Shown here: piece by piece, positions 45,057-54,523 of the stretch
How positions within the stretch are numbered: the first letter of the stretch is position 1
How the letters are laid out: the number at the start of each line of letters is the position of its first letter
Assembly (NCBI RefSeq): GCF_049808615.1
Contig: NZ_JBNCAN010000012.1
Coordinates: 1 to 64,000, forward strand
Source of the DNA: Modicisalibacter sp049808615
Lineage (GTDB): Bacteria; Pseudomonadota; Gammaproteobacteria; Pseudomonadales; Halomonadaceae
Length of the DNA: 64,000 nucleotides
Direction: 5' to 3'
Made by a program: the position numbers and the translations under genes
Notes under the pieces: model-generated
Told to the model about the DNA's origin: nothing
What the model saw: only the letters and a program-made list of their open reading frames with translations
The model's database searches: none

Positions 45057-45856
45057 GCGTCCAGCGCGTGACGCATTTCACTCAATAGCCCCTTGAGTTC
45101 ATCGCTTGCACGTTCGGGCCGCTCACAATTATCGGCGATACGCGACACCAGCGCACTACCGACGACCACGCCATCGGCCACCTTCCCTACCGCTGCGGCA
45201 GTGTCTCCATCGCGGATGCCGAAACCGACGCACAGAGGGATCGATGTCAATTGGCGCAGTGATTCGAGCTGTCGATCGATGCTGGTCACGTCCAGCGTTG
45301 CGGCACCGGTCACGCCCTTGAGCGAAACATAGTAGAGATATCCTTCGCCATGAGCACAGATAGTCGCGGCCCGCTCTTTCGAGGTAGTCGGCGCCACCAG
45401 GAAGATCGAGTGCAGGTGATGCTCCTTGAACAGCGGCGCTATCTCATCAGCCTCTTCCGGCGGCATATCCACGACCAGCACGCCGTCGACACCAGATGCG
45501 GAGGCCTGCTCGGCAAATGCCTGCAAGCCCATGCGCTCCAAGGGATTGAGATACCCCATCAAGACCACCGGGGTCTCGTTATCCTGCTGACGGAATTCCT
45601 GCACCATGGCAAGAATATGCGTCAGGCGGACATTGTGCTTGAGCGCCCGCTCACATGCTTTCTGGATTACCGGCCCATCGGCCATGGGATCGGAAAACGG
45701 CATGCCGAGCTCGATCACATCCGCACCGGCCTCGACCAGCGCATGCATGAACCCGACGGTATGCTCTGGCGCCGGATCGCCCGCGGTAATGAAGGGGATC
45801 AGGGCGGTACGCTCCTGCTCCTTGAGGTCAGCGAAGCGTTGGTCAATACGATTCAT
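45053..45856 (-). CDS. trpA: Tryptophan synthase alpha chain
   Basis: Cleaves indole-glycerol phosphate to indole and glyceraldehyde-3-phosphate, passing indole to TrpB. 267 aa with the canonical catalytic residues at the Salmonella numbering, Glu49 (VIELGMPFSDP) and Asp60 (MADGPVIQ). The phosphate loop GFGIRDGDTAAAVGKVADGVVVGSA-type segment is intact. It lies 156 bases after trpB on the same strand. Confidence 0.96.
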   Translation of the reverse strand: MNRIDQRFADLKEQERTALIPFITAGDPAPEHTVGFMHALVEAGADVIELGMPFSDPMADGPVIQKACERALKHNVRLTHILAMVQEFRQQDNETPVVLMGYLNPLERMGLQAFAEQASASGVDGVLVVDMPPEEADEIAPLFKEHHLHSIFLVAPTTSKERAATICAHGEGYLYYVSLKGVTGAATLDVTSIDRQLESLRQLTSIPLCVGFGIRDGDTAAAVGKVADGVVVGSALVSRIADNCERPERASDELKGLLSEMRHALDA

Positions 45857-46012
45857 TCTTCTATATCCCCCAAAGACGAAAGTTCAAAGCAGCGAACGAA
45901 GACCAGACCAGGCGGAAGCGGCTGAAAATGCGCAGTGTACTGAAACGTACATGAGCAATTTGAAGGCGCTTCCAACGCCGTATGGTCGAGTGCAGCCATT
46001 TGAAATTCGCCT

Positions 46013-47227
46013 TTAAAATTCGACGCCATCTATTTTGGCCACCGTCAAAATATCCTTGTCGCCGCGTCCGGATAGATTGACGACGATATGCTGGTCGGCG
46101 CGCATAGTCGGTGCGAGCACCTTGGCATGCGCCAGGGCGTGAGCGGATTCCAGTGCGGGCATGATGCCTTCGACATGGGTGAGCTCACGAAAGGCCTCGA
46201 GCACCTCCGCGTCATTGGCCGCGACATACTCCACGCGGCCAACATCTTTCCATAGCGCATGTTCCGGCCCAACCCCCGGGTAGTCGAGGCCTGCCGAGAT
46301 GGAATGAGTCTCGAGCACCTGCCCGCCTTCGTCGGACATCAGGTAGGTGCGATTGCCATGCAACACACCTCGAGGTGCATTGGCGCTCAATGGTGCCGCA
46401 TGGCGACCGGTTTCGACACCGTCTCCGCCCGCTTCGACACCGATCATGTGTACATCTTCATCCTCGACGAAGGGATAGAACAGCCCCAGCGCGTTGGAGC
46501 CGCCACCGACGCAAGCAATCAGTGTATCCGGCAAGCGTCCGATCTGCTCGAGTGACTGCTTGCGGGCTTCACGTCCGACCACCGAATTGAAGTCGCGCAC
46601 CAGCAGCGGATAGGGATGGGGCCCGGCCACGGTACCGATGATATAGAAGGTATCGTCGACATTGGTGACCCAGTCGCGTAACGCCTCGTTCATCGCATCT
46701 TTCAGGGTGCGCGAACCGGACTCGACGGGGATGACGTTGGCGCCCAGCAGGTGCATACGATAGACGTTGAGCTTCTGGCGCTGAACATCCTCGGCGCCCA
46801 TGTAGACATCACACTTGAGCCCCAGGCGCGCCGCCACCGTGGCGGTAGCGACACCATGCTGACCGGCCCCGGTCTCCGCGATGACCCGCGGCTTGCCGCC
46901 CTTCTTGGCCAGTAGCGCCTGACCAATGGTGTTGTTCACCTTGTGGGCACCGGTGTGGTTGAGATCTTCGCGCTTGAGCCAGATCTGCGCACCGCCGAGC
47001 TGGCGTGACCATCGTTCGGCGTGATACAGCGGCGATGGACGGCCGACATAGTGCGCCAGATCACGGTCGAATTCCGCCTGAAAGTCCGGATCATCGCGAA
47101 GACTCATGTAGGTCTTCTCCAGATCTTCCAGCGCGAAGCTCAGAGTCTCCGAGACGAACCGGCCACCATAGGGACCGAAGTGGCCACGGGCATCGGGTAG
47201 ACGGGTCAGATCGCTGAACTTGGACAC
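46013..47227 (-). CDS. trpB: Tryptophan synthase beta chain
   Basis: PLP enzyme joining indole and serine to tryptophan, 404 aa. The PLP lysine is Lys96 in TGAHKVNNT, and the phosphate-binding loop is CVGGGSNA. The start is a GTG at 47227 preceded by AGAGG eight bases away. The open frame continues upstream to 47470, but that extension is Arg/Ser/Cys-rich, overlaps the 3' end of trpF and aligns with no TrpB N-terminus. The gene follows trpF by 41 bases. Confidence 0.95.
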   Translation of the reverse strand: MSKFSDLTRLPDARGHFGPYGGRFVSETLSFALEDLEKTYMSLRDDPDFQAEFDRDLAHYVGRPSPLYHAERWSRQLGGAQIWLKREDLNHTGAHKVNNTIGQALLAKKGGKPRVIAETGAGQHGVATATVAARLGLKCDVYMGAEDVQRQKLNVYRMHLLGANVIPVESGSRTLKDAMNEALRDWVTNVDDTFYIIGTVAGPHPYPLLVRDFNSVVGREARKQSLEQIGRLPDTLIACVGGGSNALGLFYPFVEDEDVHMIGVEAGGDGVETGRHAAPLSANAPRGVLHGNRTYLMSDEGGQVLETHSISAGLDYPGVGPEHALWKDVGRVEYVAANDAEVLEAFRELTHVEGIMPALESAHALAHAKVLAPTMRADQHIVVNLSGRGDKDILTVAKIDGVEF

Positions 47228-47268
47228 GAAAGATACCTCTTGGGGTCGCTTGTGGGAGCCGCTTGGAC

Positions 47269-47907
47269 TCAAGGCCGTTGAGCGAGAAATACTTGATCGA
47301 TGAATGCACGAATTCGTGCAGGATCCTTGATGCCGCGAGAGCGCTCGACACCTCCCGAGACATCCACCGCATAGGGGCGGACTGCGCGAATGGCCTCGCC
47401 GACATTGGCTGCAGTGAGACCACCGGCGAGAATAACAGGTTTTGCATGCGTTGCGGGGATTCGCGACCAATCGAAGGTATCTCCGGTGCCCCCGGGTACT
47501 CCCGGTTTATAGGCATCGAGCAGCAGCCCGCGCGCCTCGTCATACGCCTGCGCTGCAGCCTGTAGATCGAGCCCATCGCGCATACGCAGCGCCTTGATCC
47601 AGGGACGCGCCGTCTGGGCGCAGAGCGCCGGCGATTCGTCGCCATGGTATTGAACCAGGTCCAGATAGGCTTCGCAGCGGTGGATAAACTCCGGGCGTTG
47701 GTCGACGAACAAGCCTACCCGGGTAACGAAGGCCGGCACCCGGGCAGCGAGATGCGCCAAGCGCCCCGCATCGATCGCTCGCTGACTGCCCGGCCACAGC
47801 ACGAAACCCAGCGCGTCCACGCCGGCGGCCACCGCCGCATCGACATCTTCTTCCCGGGTCAGGCCGCAGATCTTGACCCGGGTACGACCTATCGTGGGTT
47901 CGCTCAT
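47269..47907 (-). CDS. trpF: Phosphoribosylanthranilate isomerase
   Basis: Amadori isomerase of tryptophan synthesis, a TIM barrel of 212 aa. It opens with RVKICGLTREEDV (general-base Cys in KICG); the catalytic Asp side is KPGVPGGTGDTFDW, and ILAGGLTAANVGEAI and AVDVSGGVERSRGIKD form the phosphate site. The ATG at 47907 follows AGGAG and lies one base after the truA stop; the longer frame to 48024 lies inside truA. The order truA-trpF is shared with Pseudomonas. Confidence 0.95.
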   Translation of the reverse strand: MSEPTIGRTRVKICGLTREEDVDAAVAAGVDALGFVLWPGSQRAIDAGRLAHLAARVPAFVTRVGLFVDQRPEFIHRCEAYLDLVQYHGDESPALCAQTARPWIKALRMRDGLDLQAAAQAYDEARGLLLDAYKPGVPGGTGDTFDWSRIPATHAKPVILAGGLTAANVGEAIRAVRPYAVDVSGGVERSRGIKDPARIRAFIDQVFLAQRP

Positions 47908-47908
47908 G

Positions 47909-48865
47909 TCATGTCTCCTCGAGAGGCAGGTCTCCGCCAGGCGATGCACGGGCGCCGGCTGCCTCAGCTTCTGGCAGTCGACGACGGTGACGCATCCTGG
48001 GGCTGTCGGGCAGCGCCCGTTCACCCGTCCATTCTCCTAGAAACGCGAGCAGATTGGGACCTAGCGGCTCCCGGGGCAACGCAAAGCGCTCTGCATAGAT
48101 CGAGTCGACGAAATGCAGGCCGCATCCTGGCGCCGTGACATTGGCCCGGGTGCGATCCTGCAGCCTCAGCAGGTGCGCCATGTAGTTAGTGTCCTGCTCC
48201 CCCTTGCCTACCGCCACCAGCGCGCCGGCAATATTGCGAATCATGTGATGCAGGAACGCATTGGCCTGAACGTCGATCACCACCAGCGGACCGTAGCGAT
48301 TGACTTCGATGAAGTGCAGATGGCGCCAAGCGGACCTGGATTGACAGCCCGCTGCCCTGAAACTCGAGAAGTCGTGCTCGCCCACCAGCACCTGCGCCGC
48401 CTGGTGCATGTGCGCAGCGTTCAGGGGCTCGCGGCACCAGGTGGTATTGGCACGCTCCAGCACCGGACGGCTGGGCTGATTGAGAATCACGTAGCGGTAA
48501 CGGCGGGCCAAGGCCAAAAAACGCGCATGGAAATCATCCGCCACGGGGGCGGCCCAACGCACCGCGATGTCCCGGGGGAGATTGACGTTGGCGCCGTATA
48601 CCCAGGCCTTGAGGCTACGCGGCACGGGCACGTCGAAATGCACGATTTGACGAGTGGCATGCACACCACTGTCGGTGCGGCCGCTACACAGCACCTTGAT
48701 CGGCGCTGCGGCCACCTTGCTCAGCGCCTTCTCGAGGGCAGCCTGTACCGAGGGTGCGTGCCTGAGGCGTTGCCAACCACAGTAGCCACTGCCGTCATAC
48801 TCCACGCCAAGGGCCAGGCGCCCACGCAAGGGGCGGGTATCATCCAAAAACTCGAATAGAGGCAT
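47909..48865 (-). CDS. truA: tRNA pseudouridine(38-40) synthase
   Basis: Makes pseudouridine at positions 38-40 of the tRNA anticodon stem. 318 aa, somewhat longer than E. coli TruA because of a C-terminal Pro/Arg/Glu-rich tail after GEWTGERALPDSP. The catalytic Asp65 lies in CSGRTDSGVHA, and the Tyr of ARRYRYVI and the FLHHMIRNI segment are present. The tail overlaps the region just before trpF and may be non-essential. It is preceded by a strong terminator behind fimV and so needs its own promoter. Confidence 0.95.
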   Translation of the reverse strand: MPLFEFLDDTRPLRGRLALGVEYDGSGYCGWQRLRHAPSVQAALEKALSKVAAAPIKVLCSGRTDSGVHATRQIVHFDVPVPRSLKAWVYGANVNLPRDIAVRWAAPVADDFHARFLALARRYRYVILNQPSRPVLERANTTWCREPLNAAHMHQAAQVLVGEHDFSSFRAAGCQSRSAWRHLHFIEVNRYGPLVVIDVQANAFLHHMIRNIAGALVAVGKGEQDTNYMAHLLRLQDRTRANVTAPGCGLHFVDSIYAERFALPREPLGPNLLAFLGEWTGERALPDSPRMRHRRRLPEAEAAGARASPGGDLPLEET

Positions 48866-49033
48866 CGACGCTCAAGATTCATGCTAATGAGAAGAGCGTA
48901 TTTTATACATCTGCCGGCTCAATGTCTTTTCCGAGATCAAATCAAGCGCTGCGTTGAGTCGTTCGAAGGTAATCTTGATACCACCCCCGATATCCATGCA
49001 CAGCAAAGAGTCGATTATCATGATGTGCCAGCA

Positions 49034-49060
49034 ATAATGCCCCTCAGCGAGGGGCATTAT
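49034..49060 (-). terminator. Terminator downstream of fimV
   Basis: A perfect 12-bp stem ATAATGCCCCTC / GAGGGGCATTAT with a three-base loop lies 35 bases past the fimV stop. On the minus strand the stem ends in ATTATT, so it can serve as a terminator; it may act in both directions. Confidence 0.75.
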
Positions 49061-49095
49061 CGGCCTGGATGATGTCTGGCTTTCTTCAACCAGCC

Positions 49096-51330
49096 TCAAT
49101 GTCTAAAAGTATCGGGGGCGGAATGTTGCTCATTCCTGCGTCCGGGTTCGAAGGTGATTTCCTGGATATCCCAGCTTTCGCCGTTGTCGTCTTCCTGACC
49201 AGACGCCGTCGCGTTCTTCCCATCGGGTCCGGCCATATCCAGACGCCCCGGATAAACGATTTCCGAAGGCTCCCCCACGTGACGTGACGAGTTCGTTGCC
49301 TGCAGGCTCGGTGGCTGATAGTCGATAACATGCTCATCGACGCTGCAAGTCCTCTCTTTTTCGTTGCCAGCCTCTACGGCAAGTGTCTCGAAGGTGGTCT
49401 CAGAGGTGTCGCTTTCATCCATGAGCGGAGACTGAGCTGCTTCGGAAAGTGCCTTCTCCTGTACCGCCTGATCGAAAACTGCCTCGTCGTGCTGTGCATC
49501 AAACCCCGCCATCAAACGCTGTACTTCCTGGTGGTAGGCGGGCTGAGCATGATTCTGCAGAAAATCCGCTTCGCGCTCGGCGGCCTCGCGCTCGTCCAGC
49601 GCTATGTATACCGACAGTAGCCTGAGACGCAGGTCATGACGCTCCGGAGCATTCTTCAACTCCTGCTCCAGCAGCTCGCGCGCGGCGGCATGACGACCAT
49701 AGGCAATGAACACATCCGCATCGTTAAGGGTATGTGTCTGAGCCCGCTGATCCTGGAATTCGTCCTCATCAACACTCATGGAAACCGTCGGCACGTCCGC
49801 TTCAAACTGCGTCTCGAACTGCATCTCGGGCCACGTCATGGCTGCATCATCGCCCTTCTCGATCGTTTGCGATGGCGGTTGATCGCGATCGCTATCGTTC
49901 TGCTTGTCGTCCCGAGTGCGTTGACGTCGACGCAGCACAGCAAAAGGTAGCAACAACGCGATCGCGGCAATCCCACCGATAGTGATCATATTGCCTTTCA
50001 TTTGCTGCAGCAGGCTCGACAGTCCGATGCCGCTACCGGTGCTTTCCAACGGATCGGGCCGCAAGGAAGCCATAAGTTGATCATGGAGTCCTTCCACACT
50101 CTGCCTCAGGCTGGCCATCATGCCCCCGAGCTGATCGCTCTGCTCACGAACCTGGGCCAGCGTTTCGTTGGTGGTTTTCAAATTCGATTCCAACGCATCC
50201 AGGCGTTCGTTCTGGCGCGTGGTTGCAGCCTCTAGATCCCCGACACTGACGAGGCCGGCCTGTATGACCGATGCATCGGTCATATCGGCGATAATATCGC
50301 CATCTTGCTCCGCGCCGGCAGTGGCTGGCGGTGCGTGCTCAAGAGAGACGTTAGTCTCCGGCACGCTCTTCAGCTCGTCGGTGGCAGCCGATACTCGCCC
50401 GGCATTGGCTTCTTCGATCGCACGGTATACGGCTTGCGCCGCCTCGGCATCGACCATGATCATGCCAGCGGGCGCGGCACTCGACTGCTCGTCGGTGGCA
50501 GCGGTCTCGACTACAATCGGCTGAGCGGAGCGCCAGATCTGATTCTGCTCAAGCACCTGTTGACGCGCCTGAGCCGAGCTGAGAGCGGTCATTGCGGCTC
50601 GTGAAGGAACATCAAGCACGGCGCCGGCCTGCAATGTATTGATGTTGTCTGCCTCAAAGGCACCCGGATTCTCCCGGAACAGGGCCAACATCGTCTGCTC
50701 GACGCTGGCATCGAATTGACGACGGATGCCATCGGCAAGGCTCCACAATGTATTGCCGGCCTCCACGACGAGCTGGCGTTGCGCCCCATCAACATCGGCC
50801 GCCTTCTCAGTGGCGTCGACCATTGCCTCCGGTTGGACAGGCAATACGACACGCTGATCCGCCGCGGCCTTGGGCCAGGCATCTTGTACTTTGGGCTTCG
50901 ACGTTTGCGCTGCGGTCAACAAAGAAGGCCCGAGGGTGTATGCCGGAGGGTCTAGTAGAAGATTCACCTGTCGACGCTGCTCGCCCCCCGGCCATTCCAG
51001 GGTCAGCAGCAACTCGAGATAGGGCTCCTTGACCGCCTGTTCGGTACTCAACAGCAATACGGGGTCTCCCCCCTCAAGGCTCATCGATAGCTGCAGATCA
51101 TCGATCAAGGCCGCACGAGGTAGCCCGGCTTCCTGAAAATCAGCCTTGTCCGCCAGATGCGCGCGAAGCCGGCTTGGGTCTATACCCTGCAAATCGACCA
51201 GTGGAATACGCGCGCGCAAGGGTTCATCCAGACGAGACTGAACCTGCATCTCGGCCAGGCTTAGCGCCTGTAATCCAGGACTGACGGCAGCGAGGGTGGT
51301 CGCGGCGATCAATGGAAGTATACGTTTCAT
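49096..51330 (-). CDS. fimV: FimV-family polar/pilus assembly protein
   Basis: Large inner-membrane protein tied to type IV pilus assembly and cell-pole organisation in Pseudomonas (HubP in Vibrio). 744 aa from ATG 51330, which has AGGGGA six bases upstream. Signal peptide residues about 1-22 (ending LQA). Then come the FimV N-terminal beta domain (LSLAEMQVQSRLDEPLRA), a LysM peptidoglycan-binding domain at about 185-242, a coiled coil before the membrane helix (MITIGGIAAIALLLPFAV), and an acidic cytoplasmic half with a TPR-like HAARELLEQELKNAPE stretch. The C-terminal FimV helical domain is weak or absent. It lies between asd and truA as in Pseudomonas. Confidence 0.9.
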   Translation of the reverse strand: MKRILPLIAATTLAAVSPGLQALSLAEMQVQSRLDEPLRARIPLVDLQGIDPSRLRAHLADKADFQEAGLPRAALIDDLQLSMSLEGGDPVLLLSTEQAVKEPYLELLLTLEWPGGEQRRQVNLLLDPPAYTLGPSLLTAAQTSKPKVQDAWPKAAADQRVVLPVQPEAMVDATEKAADVDGAQRQLVVEAGNTLWSLADGIRRQFDASVEQTMLALFRENPGAFEADNINTLQAGAVLDVPSRAAMTALSSAQARQQVLEQNQIWRSAQPIVVETAATDEQSSAAPAGMIMVDAEAAQAVYRAIEEANAGRVSAATDELKSVPETNVSLEHAPPATAGAEQDGDIIADMTDASVIQAGLVSVGDLEAATTRQNERLDALESNLKTTNETLAQVREQSDQLGGMMASLRQSVEGLHDQLMASLRPDPLESTGSGIGLSSLLQQMKGNMITIGGIAAIALLLPFAVLRRRQRTRDDKQNDSDRDQPPSQTIEKGDDAAMTWPEMQFETQFEADVPTVSMSVDEDEFQDQRAQTHTLNDADVFIAYGRHAAARELLEQELKNAPERHDLRLRLLSVYIALDEREAAEREADFLQNHAQPAYHQEVQRLMAGFDAQHDEAVFDQAVQEKALSEAAQSPLMDESDTSETTFETLAVEAGNEKERTCSVDEHVIDYQPPSLQATNSSRHVGEPSEIVYPGRLDMAGPDGKNATASGQEDDNGESWDIQEITFEPGRRNEQHSAPDTFRH

Positions 51331-51455
51331 GGTCATTCCCCTAGCGCATTTCACCGCTCGGATTTGCTTCCGACCCATTCATGGCAGATAGCGGCACGGT
51401 GTTGTTTGAATACCTGTCTCGTCTTCGTCGCTCCCTCCTCACTAGCCCCAACGCA

Positions 51456-51481
51456 ACGACGCCTCCCGAGGGAGGCGTCGT
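51456..51481 (-). terminator. Terminator downstream of asd
   Basis: A perfect 12-bp GC-rich inverted repeat ACGACGCCTCCC / GGGAGGCGTCGT with only two bases between the arms (a four-base loop after opening one pair), 25 bases past the asd stop. On the minus strand it runs into TTGCGTT. It probably ends the leu-asd transcripts. Confidence 0.75.
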
Positions 51482-51506
51482 GACAGGTGGAAACCGGTCT
51501 GCAGGG

Positions 51507-52619
51507 TTATTGCTCGCGCAATATTCCCAGCATTCGCTTGAGCGGTTCCGCGGCACCCCAGAGCAATTGGTCACCCACACTGAAGGCGGTCAGATACTCG
51601 CCGCCCATGGCCAGCTTGCGCAGTCGCCCCACCGGGACGTTCATGGTGCCGGTAACGGCGGCAGGCGTCAGACCCTGGAGCGTCGCCTCTTTCTCGTTGG
51701 GGATGACCTTGACCCAGTCGTTGTGCCTAGCCAGACGATCCTCTATCTCATCTATCGGCACATCCTTTTTTAACTTGATAGTGAAAGCCTGGCTGTGGGA
51801 GCGCATGGCACCAATGCGCACACAGAGGCCGTCGATAGGAATCGGGTTGTCACCATGACCCAGAATCTTGTTGGTCTCGACACCGCCTTTCCACTCCTCC
51901 TTGCTCTGGCCGTTATCCATGGCCTTGTCGATCCAGGGCAGCAGACCACCCGCTAGGGGGGCACCGAAGTTGTCGATGGGAAAGTCGCCACCGCGCATCG
52001 CCTCGGATACCTTGCGATCGATCTCGAGGATAGCGCTGGCCGGGTCATCGAGTTCCTGCTGCACGGCGTCACGCAGTGATCCCATCTGGCTGAGCAGTTC
52101 CCGCATGTGCTTGGCGCCAGATCCCGAGGCGGCCTGATAGGTCATGGAGGTCATCCATTCGATCAGGTCGGCCTCGAACAACCCACCAAGCCCCATCAGC
52201 ATCAGGCTGACGGTGCAGTTACCGCCGACAAAGGTCTTGGTGCCCTGGGCCAACTGGGCATCGATCACATGACGATTGACCGGGTCGAGCACGATGGTTG
52301 CGTCATCCGCCATGCGCAGCGTGCTCGCCGCATCCAGCCAATAGCCCTTCCAGCCCGACTCGCGTAGCGGCTTATAGACTTCGCCGGTGTAGTCACCGCC
52401 CTGGCAGGTAACGATCACGTCGAGCGCCTTGAGCGCTTCTTGATCGAAAGCGTCCTTGAGTGGCGGCACGTCCACGCCAATATCCGGCCCCGGCTGGCCG
52501 ACCTGGGAGGTGGTGAAGAAGACCGGCTCGATACCGGCGAAGTCGTTGTCTTCGCGCATACGATGCATGAGCACGGAGCCGACCATGCCCCGCCAACCGA
52601 TGAATCCGACTTTCAACAT
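51507..52619 (-). CDS. asd: Aspartate-semialdehyde dehydrogenase
   Basis: Makes aspartate semialdehyde for lysine, threonine, methionine, diaminopimelate and, in halomonads, ectoine. 370 aa. The NADP site is GFIGWRGMVGSVL, the catalytic Cys135 is in GGNCTVSLM, and the substrate residues are in YQAASGSGAKHMREL and GAMRSHSQAF (active-site His). This is the gram-negative Asd type. It follows leuB by 73 bases that contain a 16-bp palindrome. Confidence 0.95.
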   Translation of the reverse strand: MLKVGFIGWRGMVGSVLMHRMREDNDFAGIEPVFFTTSQVGQPGPDIGVDVPPLKDAFDQEALKALDVIVTCQGGDYTGEVYKPLRESGWKGYWLDAASTLRMADDATIVLDPVNRHVIDAQLAQGTKTFVGGNCTVSLMLMGLGGLFEADLIEWMTSMTYQAASGSGAKHMRELLSQMGSLRDAVQQELDDPASAILEIDRKVSEAMRGGDFPIDNFGAPLAGGLLPWIDKAMDNGQSKEEWKGGVETNKILGHGDNPIPIDGLCVRIGAMRSHSQAFTIKLKKDVPIDEIEDRLARHNDWVKVIPNEKEATLQGLTPAAVTGTMNVPVGRLRKLAMGGEYLTAFSVGDQLLWGAAEPLKRMLGILREQ

Positions 52620-52667
52620 AAGGGAGTCCTCCTGGAATAGGGTGTCTACGAGCAGTACGTCATAGGA

Positions 52668-52683
52668 TGTATCCTAGGATACA
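52668..52683. promoter_or_regulatory. 16-bp perfect palindrome upstream of asd
   Basis: TGTATCCTAGGATACA, with no central gap, lies between the leuB stop and the asd start, 48 bases before the asd ATG. A fully symmetric 16-mer at this place looks like a binding site for a dimeric regulator. It could also be a short cruciform or a weak stem without loop. No matching known operator is recognised. Confidence 0.35.
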
Positions 52684-52692
52684 CCATGCACC

Positions 52693-53772
52693 TCACGCCT
52701 GACGAAAGGCCTCGAACACGGCGTCGCCCATCTCGCGAGTAGACACCTGATGTGTTCCCGAGTAAGCGATGTCGGCGGTACGCAGATTGTCGTCCAGCAC
52801 ACGTCCCACCGCGGCCTCGATACGCTCGGCCAGCACCGGCTCGTCCAGCGAGTAACGCAGCAGCATGGCCACGGACAGAATGGTCGCCAGCGGATTGGCC
52901 ACGCCCTTGCCGGCGATATCCGGTGCGCTGCCGTGGCAAGGCTCGTACATGCCCTGATTGCGCTCGTTGAGCGAGGCGGAGGGCAACATGCCGATGGAAC
53001 CGGTGAGCATGGCCGCCGCGTCGGAAAGAATATCGCCGAACATGTTGCCGGTGACCATGACATCGAACTGCTTGGGGGCCCGCACCAGCTGCATGGCGGC
53101 GTTGTCGACGTACATATGACTGAGCTCGACATCCGGATACTCCGGTGCCAGCCGATTCATGACCTCGCGCCACAGCATGGTGACTTCGAGCACGTTGGCC
53201 TTGTCCACGCTGCACAGCCTGCGGCCGCGTTTACGCGCCATCTCGAAGGCGGCACGACCGATGCGCTCGATTTCCGCCTCGGAATAGACGTAGGTATTGA
53301 AGCCCACCCGCTGACCATCGCGCTCCTCGATGCCCCGCGGCTGACCGAAGTAGATGCCGCCGGTGAGCTCCCGCAGGATCATGATGTCGAGCCCGGACAC
53401 CACCTCGGGTTTCAAGCTCGAGGCTTCCGCCAGCTGCGGATAAAGCAGCGCCGGACGCAGATTGGCGAATAGCCCAAGGTGCTTGCGCAGTCCCAGCAGC
53501 CCCTTCTCCGGGCGCTTTTGAATATCCTCGAGACTGTCCCACTTGGGGCCGCCTACGGCGCCCAGTAGAATAGCGTCCGCGGCCTGCGCCTTCTCTAGCG
53601 TTGTCCTGGGTAATGGATCGCCCTCGGCATCGTAGCCGGCACCACCCACCAGGGCGTCTTCCAACTCGATATCAAGGCCGTCCTGCTGACAGGCCTTGAG
53701 AATCTTGACCGCCTCGGCGGTGATTTCCGGGCCGATACCATCCCCGGGTAGAACGAGAATCTTGCGACTCAT
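52693..53772 (-). CDS. leuB: 3-isopropylmalate dehydrogenase
   Basis: NAD-dependent oxidative decarboxylase of leucine synthesis, 359 aa. It begins ILVLPGDGIGPEITAEAV; the Arg cluster and GGIYFGQPRG are in place, and the metal/NAD block MFGDILSDAAAMLTGSIG with the adenine-site HGSAPDIAGKGVANP is intact. It follows leuD by 106 bases on the same strand and precedes asd. Confidence 0.96.
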   Translation of the reverse strand: MSRKILVLPGDGIGPEITAEAVKILKACQQDGLDIELEDALVGGAGYDAEGDPLPRTTLEKAQAADAILLGAVGGPKWDSLEDIQKRPEKGLLGLRKHLGLFANLRPALLYPQLAEASSLKPEVVSGLDIMILRELTGGIYFGQPRGIEERDGQRVGFNTYVYSEAEIERIGRAAFEMARKRGRRLCSVDKANVLEVTMLWREVMNRLAPEYPDVELSHMYVDNAAMQLVRAPKQFDVMVTGNMFGDILSDAAAMLTGSIGMLPSASLNERNQGMYEPCHGSAPDIAGKGVANPLATILSVAMLLRYSLDEPVLAERIEAAVGRVLDDNLRTADIAYSGTHQVSTREMGDAVFEAFRQA

Positions 53773-53878
53773 GGTGTCTCTCTAAAATAGGATATTTTTA
53801 GAATGAAGATGAAATTGTTAAAACGCCGCGAGCAAAGATCAGCCAACTTTTAACGTCGAGTGATCGAGTGCAGCACGC

Positions 53879-54520
53879 TTAACCCCGAAACAGCCAGGGT
53901 TGAGCTTCACGATGGCGTAGTTCGAAATCACGAATCGCCCCCTCGTGCTCCAGCGTCAGGCCGATATCATCCAGGCCGTTGAGCAGGCAGTGCTTGCGGA
54001 ACTCATCGACCTCAAACCTCAGCACCTCGCCACTCGGTGTGGTGACGGTCTGGGCCTCGAGATCCACCTCGAGACGATAGCCCTCGTCGGCCTCGACTTC
54101 CTGGAACAGTCGCTCGACGGTCTCTTCATTCAGCGGCACCAGCAGGATGCCGTTCTTGAAGGCGTTGTTATAGAAGATGTCGGCAAAGCTCGGCGCAATG
54201 ACCACGCGAAAACCGAAATCCTCGAGCGCCCAGGGCGCATGCTCCCGGGAACTGCCGCAGCCGAAGTTGCGGCGTGTCAGCAGGATGCTGGCGCCCTGAT
54301 AGCGCGGTTGGTTGAGCACGAAATCCGGGTTCACCGGGCGGCTTGAGGCATCCTGGCCCGGATAGCCTTCATCGAGATAGCGCAACTCATCGAACAGGTT
54401 AGGGCCAAAGCCGGTGCGCTTGATCGATTTCAGAAACTGCTTCGGAATGATCAGGTCGGTGTCGACATTGGCGCGATCGAGAGGCGCTACCAGACCCTGG
54501 TGCTGTTTGAGTGCTTGCAT
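53879..54520 (-). CDS. leuD: 3-isopropylmalate dehydratase small subunit
   Basis: Swivelling small subunit of isopropylmalate isomerase, 213 aa. Typical motifs are VDTDLIIPKQFLKSI near residue 19, LTRRNFGCGSSREHAPWAL and FADIFYNNAFKNGIL. It pairs with LeuC, whose stop lies three bases upstream; the two are co-translated. No anomalies are seen. Confidence 0.96.
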   Translation of the reverse strand: MQALKQHQGLVAPLDRANVDTDLIIPKQFLKSIKRTGFGPNLFDELRYLDEGYPGQDASSRPVNPDFVLNQPRYQGASILLTRRNFGCGSSREHAPWALEDFGFRVVIAPSFADIFYNNAFKNGILLVPLNEETVERLFQEVEADEGYRLEVDLEAQTVTTPSGEVLRFEVDEFRKHCLLNGLDDIGLTLEHEGAIRDFELRHREAQPWLFRG

Positions 54521-54523
54521 GGC

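Noticed and set aside
47228..47470. N-terminal extension of trpB by 81 codons
   Set aside because: It is Arg/Ser/Cys-rich, overlaps trpF and has no TrpB-like sequence; the GTG at 47227 with AGAGG upstream is the fitting start.
48113..48859. 248-codon plus-strand frame opposite truA
   Set aside because: Antisense shadow of truA, which carries all family motifs.
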